From: Pseudomonas viridiflava
GTDB taxonomy: Bacteria; Pseudomonadota; Gammaproteobacteria; Pseudomonadales; Pseudomonadaceae
DNA length: 64,000 bases
Direction: 5' to 3'
Assembly: GCF_900602065.1 (NCBI RefSeq)
Contig: NZ_UWFN01000347.1
Span: forward strand, 1 to 64,000
A program made the position numbers and the translations under genes. Of this stretch, positions 41,703 through 51,233 are shown in pieces. The notes beneath the pieces are model-generated. The model saw only the letters and a list, made by a program, of their open reading frames with translations. It ran no database searches and was not told the origin of the DNA. Within the stretch, counting starts at the first letter, position 1. Each line of letters starts with the position of its first letter.

Positions 41703-43625
41703 ATGAGTATTTTTAGCCACTTCCAACAACGCTTTGAATCGACACGCCAGGAGGAGCTCTCCTTACAGGAGTATCTGGAGCTCTGTAAGCAGGATCGCAG
41801 TGCTTATGCGTCTGCGGCAGAAAGACTGTTGCTTGCTATTGGCGAGCCAGAGCTGGTTGATACCTCAACCAACTCCAGGCTATCGAGGATCTTCTCCAAC
41901 AAGGTCATCCGCCGCTACCCGGCCTTTGCCGACTTCCATGGGATGGAAGAATGCATCGACCAGATCGTCTCGTACTTCCGCCATGCCGCTCAGGGCCTGG
42001 AAGAGAAGAAACAGATCCTTTACCTGCTCGGCCCGGTCGGTGGCGGTAAGTCATCGCTGGCTGAAAAACTCAAACAACTGATCGAAAAAGTCCCGTTCTA
42101 CGCGATCAAGGGCTCGCCGGTTTTCGAGTCTCCGCTCGGTTTGTTCAATGCAACCGAAGACGGTGCGATTCTCGAAGAAGACTTCGGTATCCCGCGTCGC
42201 TATCTGAGCACCATCATGTCGCCTTGGGCGACCAAACGACTGGCTGAGTTCGGGGGCGACATCAGCCAGTTCAAAGTAGTCAAACTCTATCCATCGATCC
42301 TCAATCAGATTGCCGTGGCCAAAACCGAGCCTGGCGACGAAAACAACCAGGACATTTCAGCGCTGGTCGGTAAGGTCGATATTCGCAAGCTTGAAGAGTA
42401 CCCACAGAACGACGCCGACGCTTACAGCTATTCTGGCGCGCTGTGCCGGGCCAACCAGGGCCTGATGGAATTCGTCGAGATGTTCAAGGCGCCTATCAAG
42501 GTGCTGCACCCCCTGCTCACCGCCACCCAGGAAGGTAACTACAACAGCACCGAAGGCCTGGGCGCGATTCCCTTTACCGGCATTCTGCTGGCCCACTCCA
42601 ACGAATCGGAATGGCACAGCTTCCGCAACAACAAGAACAACGAAGCGTTCATCGACCGGATCTACATCGTAAAAGTGCCGTATTGCCTGCGCATCAGCGA
42701 TGAGATCAAGATTTACGACAAACTGCTGTTCAACAGCTCTCTGTCCAAGGCCCATTGCGCGCCCGACACCCTGAAAATGCTGGCGCAGTTCACCACTCTT
42801 TCTCGCCTGAAAGAGCCGGAAAACTCCAACATCTATTCCAAGATGCGCGTCTATGACGGCGAAAACCTCAAGGATACCGATCCAAAGGCGAAGTCGATTC
42901 AGGAGTACCGTGACAGCGCGGGCGTCGACGAAGGCATGAATGGTCTTTCGACTCGTTTCGCGTTCAAGATTCTGTCCAAGGTGTTCAACTTCGATCCACA
43001 CGAAATTGCCGCCAACCCGGTGCACTTGCTGTACGTGCTGGAGCAGCAGATCGAACAGGAGCAGTTCCAGGCCGAAACCCGCGAGCGTTACCTGCGGTTC
43101 ATCAAGGAGTACCTGGCGCCGCGCTACATCGAGTTCATCGGCAAGGAAATCCAGACCGCATATCTGGAGTCCTACAGCGAATACGGGCAAAACATCTTCG
43201 ACCGCTACGTGCTGTACGCAGACTTCTGGATTCAGGATCAGGAATACCGCGACCCGGAAACCGGAGAAATCCTCAACCGCGTAGCCCTGAATGAAGAGCT
43301 GGAGAAGATCGAAAAACCTGCTGGCATCAGCAATCCGAAAGATTTCCGCAACGAGATCGTCAATTTCGTATTGCGTGCTCGTGCCAACAACAACGGCAAG
43401 AACCCGACCTGGCTCAGCTACGAGAAGCTACGCGTGGTGATCGAGAAGAAAATGTTCTCCAACACCGAGGACCTCCTTCCCGTCATCAGCTTCAATGCAA
43501 AAGCCAGCAAAGAGGATCAACAGAAACACAACGACTTTGTCACCAGGATGGTCGAGCGGGGCTACACCGACAAACAGGTACGGCTTCTTTCCGAATGGTA
43601 CCTACGGGTCCGGAAGTCGCAGTAA
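41703..43625 (+). CDS. PrkA family serine protein kinase (YeaG-like)
   Basis: AAA-type protein of 640 residues from the ATG at 41703. A Walker A (GPVGGGKSS, from about residue 110) sits in the PrkA AAA domain (about 40-390), followed by the C-terminal PrkA kinase domain. FSTYATW-like features are absent, as expected. The family acts in stationary phase and nitrogen-starvation adaptation in enterics and sporulation in Bacillus. A 30-codon upstream extension is rejected because GAGGTGA fits this ATG. It heads the prkA-yeaH-spoVR cluster. Confidence 0.93.
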   Translation: MSIFSHFQQRFESTRQEELSLQEYLELCKQDRSAYASAAERLLLAIGEPELVDTSTNSRLSRIFSNKVIRRYPAFADFHGMEECIDQIVSYFRHAAQGLEEKKQILYLLGPVGGGKSSLAEKLKQLIEKVPFYAIKGSPVFESPLGLFNATEDGAILEEDFGIPRRYLSTIMSPWATKRLAEFGGDISQFKVVKLYPSILNQIAVAKTEPGDENNQDISALVGKVDIRKLEEYPQNDADAYSYSGALCRANQGLMEFVEMFKAPIKVLHPLLTATQEGNYNSTEGLGAIPFTGILLAHSNESEWHSFRNNKNNEAFIDRIYIVKVPYCLRISDEIKIYDKLLFNSSLSKAHCAPDTLKMLAQFTTLSRLKEPENSNIYSKMRVYDGENLKDTDPKAKSIQEYRDSAGVDEGMNGLSTRFAFKILSKVFNFDPHEIAANPVHLLYVLEQQIEQEQFQAETRERYLRFIKEYLAPRYIEFIGKEIQTAYLESYSEYGQNIFDRYVLYADFWIQDQEYRDPETGEILNRVALNEELEKIEKPAGISNPKDFRNEIVNFVLRARANNNGKNPTWLSYEKLRVVIEKKMFSNTEDLLPVISFNAKASKEDQQKHNDFVTRMVERGYTDKQVRLLSEWYLRVRKSQ

Positions 43626-43642
43626 GGCAGCTGCAAGCGTCC

Positions 43643-43715
43643 AGCTACAAGCTGCAAGAAAGAAGCGCGTGAAATCTGATAGCCGGGTAATCGCTTCTAC
43701 TTGCAGCTTGCAGCT
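43643..43715. repeat. Long inverted repeat between prkA and yeaH
   Basis: AGCTACAAGCTGCAAGAAAG plus AAGCG on the left pairs with CGCTTCTACTTGCAGCTTGC plus AGCT on the right. The arms span about 24 bases with a few mismatches and flank roughly 23 bp. The AGCTGCAAG unit is shared with the 4678-4739 element. It occupies most of the 118-bp gap within an otherwise tight operon. Confidence 0.75.
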
Positions 43716-43743
43716 CACAACTTGAAGCTCCCCGGAGGGGCCT

Positions 43744-45015
43744 ATGAGCTATGTGATCGACCGACGTCTCAATGGCAAGAACAAGAGCACGGTAAACCGC
43801 CAGCGGTTTTTACGGCGCTACCGTGATCACATCAAGAAAGCAGTCGAAGAAGCCGTTAGCCGCCGCTCCATTACCGACATGGAACACGGCGAGCAAATCA
43901 GCATTCCCGGTCGTGATATCGACGAACCGGTGCTTCACCATGGTCGGGGCGGCAAACAGACCGTGGTCCATCCCGGCAATAAAGAATTCACCTCAGGCGA
44001 ACATATCGCTCGCCCGCAAGGCGGTGGTGGCGGCAAAGGGCCGGGCAAAGCCAGTAATTCCGGCGAAGGCATGGATGAGTTCGTTTTCCAGATCACTCAG
44101 GAAGAGTTTCTGGAGTTCATGTTCGAAGACCTCGAACTGCCCAATCTGGTGAAACGCAACCTGACCGGCACCGACACTTTCAAAACCGTACGCGCTGGCA
44201 TCAGCAACGAGGGCAACCCCTCGCGCATCAATATCATCCGCACCCTGCGTTCCGCTCACGCGCGTCGCATTGCCCTGTCCGGCAGCAGCCGCGCCAAACT
44301 CAAAGAAGCGATCACTGAACTGGATCGTCTCAAACGTGAAGAACCGGATAACTTCGGCGATATTCAGGAACTGGAAGGGGAAATCGACCGATTGAAAGCT
44401 CGTATTCGACGAGTGCCTTACCTGGATACCTTCGACCTCAAATACAACCTGCTGGTCAAACAGCCCAACCCCAGTTCCAAAGCGGTGATGTTCTGCCTGA
44501 TGGACGTGTCGGGCTCCATGACTCAAGCCACCAAAGACATCGCCAAACGCTTCTTCATCCTGTTGTACCTGTTCCTCAAGCGTAACTACGACAAGATCGA
44601 AGTGGTCTTCATCCGTCACCACACCAGCGCCCGGGAAGTCGACGAGGAAGAGTTCTTCTACTCAAGGGAAACCGGCGGCACCATCGTTTCCAGCGCACTC
44701 AAGCTGATGCAGGAAATCATGGCTGAGCGTTACCCCACCAACGAATGGAATATCTACGCGGCTCAAGCGTCGGACGGCGACAACTGGAATGACGACTCCC
44801 CGATCTGCCGCGACATCCTGATCAAACAGATCATGCCGTTTGTGCAGTACTACACGTACGTGGAAATTACCCCACGTGAACATCAAGCTTTATGGTTCGA
44901 ATACGAGCGTATCGGTGAAGCATTCGCCGACACGTTTGCCCAGCAGCAGCTGGTCTCTGCCGGTGATATCTATCCGGTATTCCGTGAACTCTTCCAGCGC
45001 AGGTTAGTGACATGA
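43744..45015 (+). CDS. YeaH/YhbH family protein (DUF444, VWA-like)
   Basis: Protein of 423 residues, partner of PrkA. The N-terminus is basic with a Gly-rich stretch (RPQGGGGGKGPGKAS). The central and C-terminal part is a von Willebrand A-like domain whose metal-site motif is visible as Asp254-x-Ser256-x-Ser258 in LMDVSGSMTQATKD. The start follows CCGGAGGGG. It overlaps the SpoVR-family gene by four bases, so both are coupled. Function beyond stress adaptation is unknown. Confidence 0.93.
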   Translation: MSYVIDRRLNGKNKSTVNRQRFLRRYRDHIKKAVEEAVSRRSITDMEHGEQISIPGRDIDEPVLHHGRGGKQTVVHPGNKEFTSGEHIARPQGGGGGKGPGKASNSGEGMDEFVFQITQEEFLEFMFEDLELPNLVKRNLTGTDTFKTVRAGISNEGNPSRINIIRTLRSAHARRIALSGSSRAKLKEAITELDRLKREEPDNFGDIQELEGEIDRLKARIRRVPYLDTFDLKYNLLVKQPNPSSKAVMFCLMDVSGSMTQATKDIAKRFFILLYLFLKRNYDKIEVVFIRHHTSAREVDEEEFFYSRETGGTIVSSALKLMQEIMAERYPTNEWNIYAAQASDGDNWNDDSPICRDILIKQIMPFVQYYTYVEITPREHQALWFEYERIGEAFADTFAQQQLVSAGDIYPVFRELFQRRLVT

Positions 45016-46574
45016 CCGCTAGAGAGCAGAAGCGCCAACCCCTGTCCACGGGTTCAGAGTGGACGTTCGAGCTCATTCAGGCCTACGACCGCGAGATCAG
45101 CCGTATCGCGGAACGCTATGCGCTGGATACCTATCCCAACCAGATTGAAGTGATCACGGCTGAGCAGATGATGGACGCCTATGCGTCAGTGGGGATGCCG
45201 CTGGGTTATCACCATTGGTCCTACGGCAAACACTTCCTGAGCACCGAGAAATCCTACACACGCGGCCAGATGGGTCTGGCCTACGAGATCGTCATCAACT
45301 CTGATCCGTGTATCGCTTACCTGATGGAGGAAAACACCATCTGCATGCAGGCACTGGTCGTTGCTCACGCGTGTTACGGGCACAACAGTTTCTTCAAGGG
45401 TAACTACCTGTTCCGCACCTGGACCGACGCCAGTTCGATCATTGATTACCTGGTGTTTGCCAAGCAGTACATCATGCAATGCGAAGAGCGCCACGGTATC
45501 GATGCGGTCGAAGACCTGCTCGACTCCTGCCACGCACTGATGAACTACGGCGTCGACCGTTACAAGCGCCCTTACCCTATCTCTGCCGAAGAAGAGCGTC
45601 GTCGCCAGAAAGACCGGGAAGAGCACCTGCAGAAACAGATCAATGACTTGTGGCGCACTATCCCTAAAAATGCGGACAAGAACAGTAAAGAGGACAATGC
45701 TCGCTTCCCCGCCGAACCGCAGGAAAACATCCTCTACTTCATCGAAAAACACGCGCCGCTGCTGGAGCCCTGGCAGCGGGAAGTGGTGCGCATCGTGCGC
45801 AAGATTGCACAGTACTTTTACCCTCAGCGCCAGACTCAGGTCATGAACGAAGGCTGGGCGACGTTCTGGCACTACACCTTGATGAACGACCTTTACGACG
45901 AAGGCCTGGTCACCGACGGTTTCATGATGGAGTTCCTGACGTCGCACACCAGCGTCATTTATCAACCGGGCTTCGATAGCCCCTACTACAGCGGTATCAA
46001 CCCTTACACATTGGGGTTCGCGATGTACCGGGATATTCGCCGGATGTGCGAAGAACCCACAGAAGAAGATTACCGCTGGTTCCCCGAACTGGCTGGCACA
46101 GACTGGCTGACGGCGGTGAAATTCGCCATGAGCAGCTTCAAGGACGAGAGTTTTATCCTGCAGTACCTGTCGCCCAAGGTCATTCGGGATCTGAAGCTGT
46201 TCAGCATCATGGACGATGATCAGAAAGACGACTTGCTGGTGCCTGCCATCCACGATGAACCCGGCTACCGAATCATTCGCGAAACCCTGGCGGCGCAGTA
46301 CAACCTGGGTAATCGCGAACCCAATGTGCAGATTTACAGCATTGATCGCCGCGGCGATCGCTCGCTGACCCTGCGCCATCAGCAACATGACCGCAAACCG
46401 CTCGGCGACTCTACCGATGAAGTCCTCAAGCATCTGCATCGGCTGTGGGGCTTTGATATCCATCTGGAAACGCTACAAGGTGACCAGATAATGAAAACTC
46501 ATCACGTCCCCCCTAAAAGCGAGCATGCCGACAGTGAATATCCCAGGCTTGATCTGGCGGTAGTGCATCTTTAG
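45012..46574 (+). CDS. SpoVR family protein (YcgB-like)
   Basis: Protein of 520 residues in the SpoVR/YcgB family. It shows the conserved N-terminal YPNQIEVITAEQMMDAY and SYGKHF region and the NEGWATFWHY motif in mid-protein. In Bacillus, SpoVR affects spore cortex formation; in non-sporulating proteobacteria it is linked with PrkA and YeaH and recent work points to peptidoglycan cross-link changes. Overlap of four bases with yeaH completes the three-gene module. Confidence 0.93.
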   Translation: MTAREQKRQPLSTGSEWTFELIQAYDREISRIAERYALDTYPNQIEVITAEQMMDAYASVGMPLGYHHWSYGKHFLSTEKSYTRGQMGLAYEIVINSDPCIAYLMEENTICMQALVVAHACYGHNSFFKGNYLFRTWTDASSIIDYLVFAKQYIMQCEERHGIDAVEDLLDSCHALMNYGVDRYKRPYPISAEEERRRQKDREEHLQKQINDLWRTIPKNADKNSKEDNARFPAEPQENILYFIEKHAPLLEPWQREVVRIVRKIAQYFYPQRQTQVMNEGWATFWHYTLMNDLYDEGLVTDGFMMEFLTSHTSVIYQPGFDSPYYSGINPYTLGFAMYRDIRRMCEEPTEEDYRWFPELAGTDWLTAVKFAMSSFKDESFILQYLSPKVIRDLKLFSIMDDDQKDDLLVPAIHDEPGYRIIRETLAAQYNLGNREPNVQIYSIDRRGDRSLTLRHQQHDRKPLGDSTDEVLKHLHRLWGFDIHLETLQGDQIMKTHHVPPKSEHADSEYPRLDLAVVHL

Positions 46575-46627
46575 GAACATCACCTTGCCCACGGGTTGGC
46601 GATGTTCTCAAACTCAATGACAGCCCA

Positions 46628-46719
46628 ATGGGACCGAATTCATTCGGGAAGGCAGGAGTTCAGGCGATCCATACGCTGCGGATTTACCGGCCTCTTCGCG
46701 AATGAATCGCTCCCACGGG
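46628..46719. repeat. REP-like pair, diverged GGGACCGAATTCATTCGG type
   Basis: ATGGGACCGAATTCATTCGG on the left and TCGCGAATGAATCGCTCCCA on the right form an inverted, imperfect pair. It lies in the 271-bp gap between spoVR and cca; the rest of that gap holds no ORF and ends in TACGGAGG, the cca ribosome-binding site. Confidence 0.75.
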
Positions 46720-46845
46720 AACGGTGTATGCAGTCGAAGAGAGAGTCACCCGCGGTATTTGTTTACCACCTCTCGACCCGTAATTCAGTTTTACCTCCGC
46801 AGGAGCGGCACAAGGTTTATCCTGTCGCGCTTACGGAGGTTTTTT

Positions 46846-48075
46846 ATGCAGATCTATAAAGTCGGTGGCGCCGTGCGCGACCGTCTGCTGGGCAAACCGG
46901 TTACTGACGTCGATTGGGTAGTGGTCGGTGCGACCACTGAAGACATGCTGAAGAAAGGCTATCGCCCTGTCGGTACGGACTTCCCGGTTTTCCTTCATCC
47001 GCTGACGGGCGAGGAATACGCGCTGGCCCGTACCGAACGCAAAAGCGGACGCGGGTACGGCGGCTTCGTTTTTCATGCCAGCCCTGACGTTACCCTCGAA
47101 GATGATTTGATCCGTCGCGACCTGACCATCAACGCCATCGCCGAAGACAAGGAAGGCAATCTGACCGACCCATACGGCGGTCAGCACGACCTTAAAGCCC
47201 GGGTTTTACGCCATGTTTCCCCCGCGTTCGCCGAAGATCCGCTCCGCGTTTTGCGTGTAGCGCGCTTCGCCGCCCGATACGCACCGGACGGCTTCAGCAT
47301 CGCCCCTGAAACGCTGCAGCTGATGCGCCAGCTCAGTGAGTCAGGCGAGCTGGATGCGCTGACGCCGGAGCGCAGCTGGAAAGAAATTTCTCGGGCTCTT
47401 ATGGAAAAGCAGCCGCAGGTGTTCATTCGTACATTGCGCGACTGCGGTGCCCTCAAGGAGCTTTTGCCGGAAGTGGACGCGTTGTTTGGCGTCCCGCAAC
47501 CCGCTGCCCATCACCCGGAAATAGATACTGGTGAGCATGTATTGAGCGTGCTGCAGCAAGCAGCCATTCACCAGCAACCGCTGAGCGTACGCTGGGCGTG
47601 CCTGATGCACGATCTGGGTAAAGGCCTGACACCGGAGGCTGACTGGCCAAGGCATATTGCCCATGAACATATGGGCTTGAGCTTGATCAAGGCTGTGAAC
47701 GCGCGATTCAAGGTGCCACGCGATTGCCAGGAACTGGCGCTGCTGGTGGGCCAGTACCACACCCATGGCCACCGGGCTCTGGAACTGAAGCCCTCAACCG
47801 TGCTTGATCTGCTGCAAAGCTTCGATGTCTATCGCCGACCACAGCGTTTTGAAGACTTCATCATTGCGTGCGAAATGGACGCCCGTGGCCGACTTGGCTT
47901 CGAGCAGCGTGATTATCCACAAGCAGACTATCTACGCGGCGCAGCAGACGCAGCAAGAGCCGTTTCAGTACAGCCGCTGATCGAAAAGGGTTTCAAGGGA
48001 CAAGAACTGGGTGAAGCGCTCAAAAGCGAACGCCTGGACGCGCTGAAGGTTTACAAGGCGCAGTACAACAGCTGA
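46846..48075 (+). CDS. cca: CCA-adding tRNA nucleotidyltransferase with HD domain
   Basis: Adds or repairs the 3' CCA of tRNA. The 409-residue protein starts MQIYKVGGAVRDRLLGKPV at 46846, preceded by GGAGG. The nucleotidyltransferase head contains GGAVRD and DVDWVVVG, then YTIRRDLTINAI-type LIRRDLTINAIA and RVARFAARY. The C-terminal HD phosphohydrolase domain is seen in LMHDLGKG. A longer frame from 46702 runs through REP-adjacent DNA and is rejected. Confidence 0.96.
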   Translation: MQIYKVGGAVRDRLLGKPVTDVDWVVVGATTEDMLKKGYRPVGTDFPVFLHPLTGEEYALARTERKSGRGYGGFVFHASPDVTLEDDLIRRDLTINAIAEDKEGNLTDPYGGQHDLKARVLRHVSPAFAEDPLRVLRVARFAARYAPDGFSIAPETLQLMRQLSESGELDALTPERSWKEISRALMEKQPQVFIRTLRDCGALKELLPEVDALFGVPQPAAHHPEIDTGEHVLSVLQQAAIHQQPLSVRWACLMHDLGKGLTPEADWPRHIAHEHMGLSLIKAVNARFKVPRDCQELALLVGQYHTHGHRALELKPSTVLDLLQSFDVYRRPQRFEDFIIACEMDARGRLGFEQRDYPQADYLRGAADAARAVSVQPLIEKGFKGQELGEALKSERLDALKVYKAQYNS

Positions 48076-48102
48076 GCTGCAGGACTTGAATCGGATTGAT
48101 TT

Positions 48103-48199
48103 CCTGTGGGAGCGAATTCATTCGCGAAAGCGGTATTCCTGGCGACAAATGTGCATCGAATGTACTGGCCTGGTCGCGAATGAATTCGCTCCCACAGGT
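48103..48199. repeat. REP pair, GTGGGAGCGAATTCATTCG family
   Basis: CCTGTGGGAGCGAATTCATT on the left and CGAATGAATTCGCTCCCACA on the right are nearly perfect inverted copies. A smaller palindrome of another type (TTGGAGCGACC and GGCGCTCCCA) follows at about 48212-48238. Both lie between convergent cca and folK. Confidence 0.92.
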
Positions 48200-48245
48200 T
48201 CGGTGATTCTGTTGGAGCGACCGGCGTGGCGCTCCCACAAATCTC

Positions 48246-48773
48246 TCAACCCTTACCCAACAAACTTTGCGGCGTCAGCGGCATCCCCCGCCACTCAAAC
48301 GCAACCGGCCACAGCTGTTGCTCAATCTGCGCGCACGCCCAAAGCTGCTCGAAAGAAGTGCCAGCCTCAGGGTGCACACGATCCGGTGCAATCAACGACA
48401 GCGGCCAGAGCACAAACGCATTTTTGAGAATTTCGGCGCGAGGCAGTATTAATCCGTCGAAGTTACCCACCTGATCGCCATACAACAGCACGTCGATGTC
48501 CAGCGGCAAGCCCTTGCGGTCCGGTGCGTAGCGACCGTTGTCGGCCTCGATGAATTTCAGTCGGCGGTCCAGTTCCATCAACGGCAGCTCGGTAAAACCG
48601 GTCACCACCAGATTGAAGAACAGGCCACTCTTGATCCCGACCGGCTGGCTCTCGAACACCGCCGAGCAGGTCATTTCACTGACGAACCCGTCCAGCGCTT
48701 CGAGCCCGGCAACCAGATGCTTTTCGCGCTCTATGTTGCTGCCCAGGCCGAGGTAAACCCGTGTCAGCGACAT
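48246..48773 (-). CDS. folK: 6-hydroxymethyl-7,8-dihydropterin pyrophosphokinase
   Basis: Folate-pathway enzyme transferring pyrophosphate from ATP to the pterin. The 175-residue protein has VYLGLGSNIEREKHL at the N-terminus, the pterin-binding FFNLVVTG region and LPLDIDVLLYGD with metal-binding Asp residues, then ILPRAEILKNAFVLWPL. It overlaps folB by ten bases. Pseudomonads typically carry a second folK near pcnB/panB, so this may be the folB-linked paralogue. Confidence 0.93.
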   Translation of the reverse strand: MSLTRVYLGLGSNIEREKHLVAGLEALDGFVSEMTCSAVFESQPVGIKSGLFFNLVVTGFTELPLMELDRRLKFIEADNGRYAPDRKGLPLDIDVLLYGDQVGNFDGLILPRAEILKNAFVLWPLSLIAPDRVHPEAGTSFEQLWACAQIEQQLWPVAFEWRGMPLTPQSLLGKG

Positions 48774-49117
48774 CCGCGCTCGATCTCCACACCCACACCC
48801 TTGGCGGCCGCAACGGCACCCGGCTTGGTCAGTTTCAGGTGCAGCCAGGGAATGTGAAACTCGCTCATCAGGACTTCAGCCAGACGCTCGGCAAAGGTTT
48901 CCACCAACTGAAACTGCGCCTTGTCGGCAAAGTCCAGAATGCGCGTGGACACGCTCGCGTAGTCGAGCGCCTTGCTCAGGTCATCGCCCGCCGCAGCGGG
49001 CCGGTTATCCCAGGCAAAACTCAGGTCCAGGCGCAGGCACTGGCGAATGCCCCGCTCCCAGTCGTAGGCACCGATAACGGTATCGACTTCCAGACCCTCA
49101 ATGAACACTCTGTCCAA
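48764..49117 (-). CDS. folB: Dihydroneopterin aldolase
   Basis: Converts dihydroneopterin to hydroxymethyl-dihydropterin, the FolK substrate. The product has 117 residues. The start is a TTG at 49117: GGAGAG lies six bases upstream and the protein then begins (M)DRVFIEGLEVDTVIGAYDW as in homologues. An ATG eight codons earlier would add unrelated residues and lacks a better site. The catalytic Lys is in LKLTKPGAVAAAKG. Overlaps folK by ten bases. Confidence 0.93.
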   Translation of the reverse strand: MDRVFIEGLEVDTVIGAYDWERGIRQCLRLDLSFAWDNRPAAAGDDLSKALDYASVSTRILDFADKAQFQLVETFAERLAEVLMSEFHIPWLHLKLTKPGAVAAAKGVGVEIERGCR

Positions 49118-49191
49118 GCACCACTCTCCACTGCACGACAAGGGCGCGATGCGCCGTTAGAATCAGGGCTTCCCAGCCCGGAATAGTTAGC

Positions 49192-49761
49192 ATGTTTTGG
49201 TTACTGGCGATTTTCGCCTACCTGCTTGGCTCACTGTCCTTCGCCATACTCCTGAGCCGCCTCACTGGCAGCCCGGACCCGCGCGCCAGCGGCTCTGGCA
49301 ATGCAGGCGCGACCAATATGTTGCGTCTGGCCGGCAAGAAACTCGCGATCCTGACCCTGCTTGGCGACCTGTGCAAAGGCCTTCTGCCTGTACTGATCGC
49401 CAATCTGGCGGGGATGGATCCCAGGGCGCAAGCCTGGATTGGGCTCTGCGCGGTACTGGGCCATCTGTTTCCACTCTACTTTCGCTTCCGGGGCGGCAAG
49501 GGTGTTGCTACCGCCGCAGGCATGTTACTGGGGCTCTACCCGCCCGCCGCCGCTCTCGCAATCTGCGTCTGGGCATTGGTGTTCTACCTGACCCGTACCA
49601 GTTCGATCGCCGCGCTGATCGCAACGCCGATGACCCTGCCGCTGCTCGCCTGGCAAGAGCCCAGGGCATTACTGCCGATGACCCTGCTCACACTGCTGAT
49701 CGTCTGGCGTCACCGCGGCAATCTACGCGACCTGTTTGCAGGGCGCGAACGGCATTTTTGA
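49192..49761 (+). CDS. plsY: Acyl-phosphate glycerol-3-phosphate acyltransferase
   Basis: Inner-membrane enzyme that acylates glycerol-3-phosphate at position 1 using acyl-phosphate, starting phospholipid synthesis. The 189-residue protein has five predicted helices and the three PlsY motifs: SGNAGATNMLR, GHLFPLYFRFRGGKGVATAAG and the later TRTSSIAAL. It is divergent from folB and convergent with tsaD. Confidence 0.95.
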   Translation: MFWLLAIFAYLLGSLSFAILLSRLTGSPDPRASGSGNAGATNMLRLAGKKLAILTLLGDLCKGLLPVLIANLAGMDPRAQAWIGLCAVLGHLFPLYFRFRGGKGVATAAGMLLGLYPPAAALAICVWALVFYLTRTSSIAALIATPMTLPLLAWQEPRALLPMTLLTLLIVWRHRGNLRDLFAGRERHF

Positions 49762-49793
49762 ATCACCGAGGTGAATCTGCCTCACGTAACCGC

Positions 49794-50819
49794 TTACAGA
49801 CCTTGCAACTGTTCCATCGGCCAACGGGCCTGGACGCTGATGCTCAAATCCTCTTTCTGACCTGCCTGCAACCGCTGGCATCCTGCGAAAGCGATCATCG
49901 CGCCATTATCGGTGCAGAACTCGGGACGAGCATAGAAAACATGGCCGTTTAGCTCGCCCAGCATCTTCTCCAGTGAGGTGCGCAAGGACTTGTTGGCGCT
50001 CACACCGCCCGCAATCACCAAACGTTTCATCCCGGTCTGTTTCAATGCCCGCTTGCACTTGATGGTCAGAGTCTCTACCACCGCCTGCTGGAAGGCCAGA
50101 GCGATGTCGCAACGAGTCTGCTCGCCGTCGTCCCCAGCGCTCTGGCATTGCTGCCAGGTTGTCAGCGCGGAGGTTTTCAAGCCACTGAAGCTGAAATCCA
50201 GCCCGGGACGGTCAGTCATGGGACGCGGGAATACAAAGCGCCCCGCGACACCTTTGATGGCACGTGCCGCAATTTCAGGTCCGCCGGGATACTGCATGCC
50301 CATCATTTTTGCGGTTTTGTCGAAAGCCTCGCCAGCCGCGTCATCCAGTGTCTCGCCCAACAGCTCATACAAGCCGATACCGTCGACCCTGACCAATTGC
50401 GTATGACCGCCAGAAACCAACAAAGCGACGAACGGAAACTCGGGAGGCTGCGCTTCAAGCATCGGCGCCAGCAGGTGGCCTTCCATATGGTGAACGCCCA
50501 GCGCCGGGATGTCCCAGGCAAACGCCAACGCCTGAGCGCACGACGCGCCAACCAGCAATGCGCCTACAAGGCCCGGCCCTGCTGTGTATGCGATGGCATC
50601 TATATCGGTCGCCACCGTGCCCGCATCGGCCATGACCTGACGAATCAGGGGCAGCATGCGCTTGACGTGATCACGTGAGGCAAGCTCAGGCACCACACCG
50701 CCATAGGCACGATGCAGGTCGATCTGACTGAACAAAGCGTCGGCCAGCAGCCCACGCTCACTGTCGTAGAGCGCGACGCCGGTTTCGTCGCAAGAGGTTT
50801 CTAATCCCAGTACTAGCAT
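49794..50819 (-). CDS. tsaD: tRNA N6-threonylcarbamoyladenosine transferase TsaD
   Basis: Catalytic subunit making t6A37 in ANN-decoding tRNAs. The 341-residue ASKHA protein has LGLETSCDETGVALY at the start, the metal-binding His111 and His115 in VHHMEGHLLAP, LLVSGGHTQLV, and GGVSANKSLR. It is divergent from rpsU, the conserved tsaD/rpsU-dnaG-rpoD arrangement. The CAU tRNA at 59017, if Ile2, would be a substrate. Confidence 0.97.
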   Translation of the reverse strand: MLVLGLETSCDETGVALYDSERGLLADALFSQIDLHRAYGGVVPELASRDHVKRMLPLIRQVMADAGTVATDIDAIAYTAGPGLVGALLVGASCAQALAFAWDIPALGVHHMEGHLLAPMLEAQPPEFPFVALLVSGGHTQLVRVDGIGLYELLGETLDDAAGEAFDKTAKMMGMQYPGGPEIAARAIKGVAGRFVFPRPMTDRPGLDFSFSGLKTSALTTWQQCQSAGDDGEQTRCDIALAFQQAVVETLTIKCKRALKQTGMKRLVIAGGVSANKSLRTSLEKMLGELNGHVFYARPEFCTDNGAMIAFAGCQRLQAGQKEDLSISVQARWPMEQLQGL

Positions 50820-51017
50820 GGGTTTGCGCCTTGTAGAGGCTGAATTCGAAGGCGCGCATAATAGTCGCCACCCGCTATGCCGACCAGCGGTTTTCGATCA
50901 GAGGCTTTGCATTCCTCTCAATGAGGGGTTAACATCCGCAACCCTTAAAAACCGACGTACTTATGTGCAGTCTTTGCACGAGACGTTGACCCCGGTAATG
51001 AATGAAGGTAGCTCTGG

Positions 51018-51233
51018 ATGCCAGCCGTCAAAGTTAAAGAGAACGAACCCTTCGACGTAGCTCTGCGTCGTTTCAAGCGCTCCTGCGAAAAAGCCGGTGT
51101 TCTGGCTGAAGTTCGTAGCCGCGAATTTTACGAGAAGCCTACTTCTGAGCGTAAGCGTAAAGCAGCAGCCGCTGTTAAGCGTCACGCCAAGAAAGTACAG
51201 CGCGAACAGCGCCGCGCCGTTCGTCTGTATTAA
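51018..51233 (+). CDS. rpsU: 30S ribosomal protein S21
   Basis: Small basic ribosomal protein of 71 residues ([20 protein letters not shown] start, [15 protein letters not shown] end), needed for initiation. First gene of the macromolecular synthesis operon with dnaG and rpoD. A GC-rich hairpin without T run (GCCCGGC / GCCGGGC at about 51265-51284) follows and could attenuate or process the transcript before dnaG. Confidence 0.97.

Noticed and set aside
45186..46463. Long open frame (425 codons) antisense to the spoVR-family gene
   Set aside because: Reverse-strand shadow with no domain and no ribosome-binding site.
46702..46845. Upstream extension of cca by 48 codons
   Set aside because: It runs through REP-flanking DNA, and a strong GGAGG precedes the ATG at 46846 where homologues begin.
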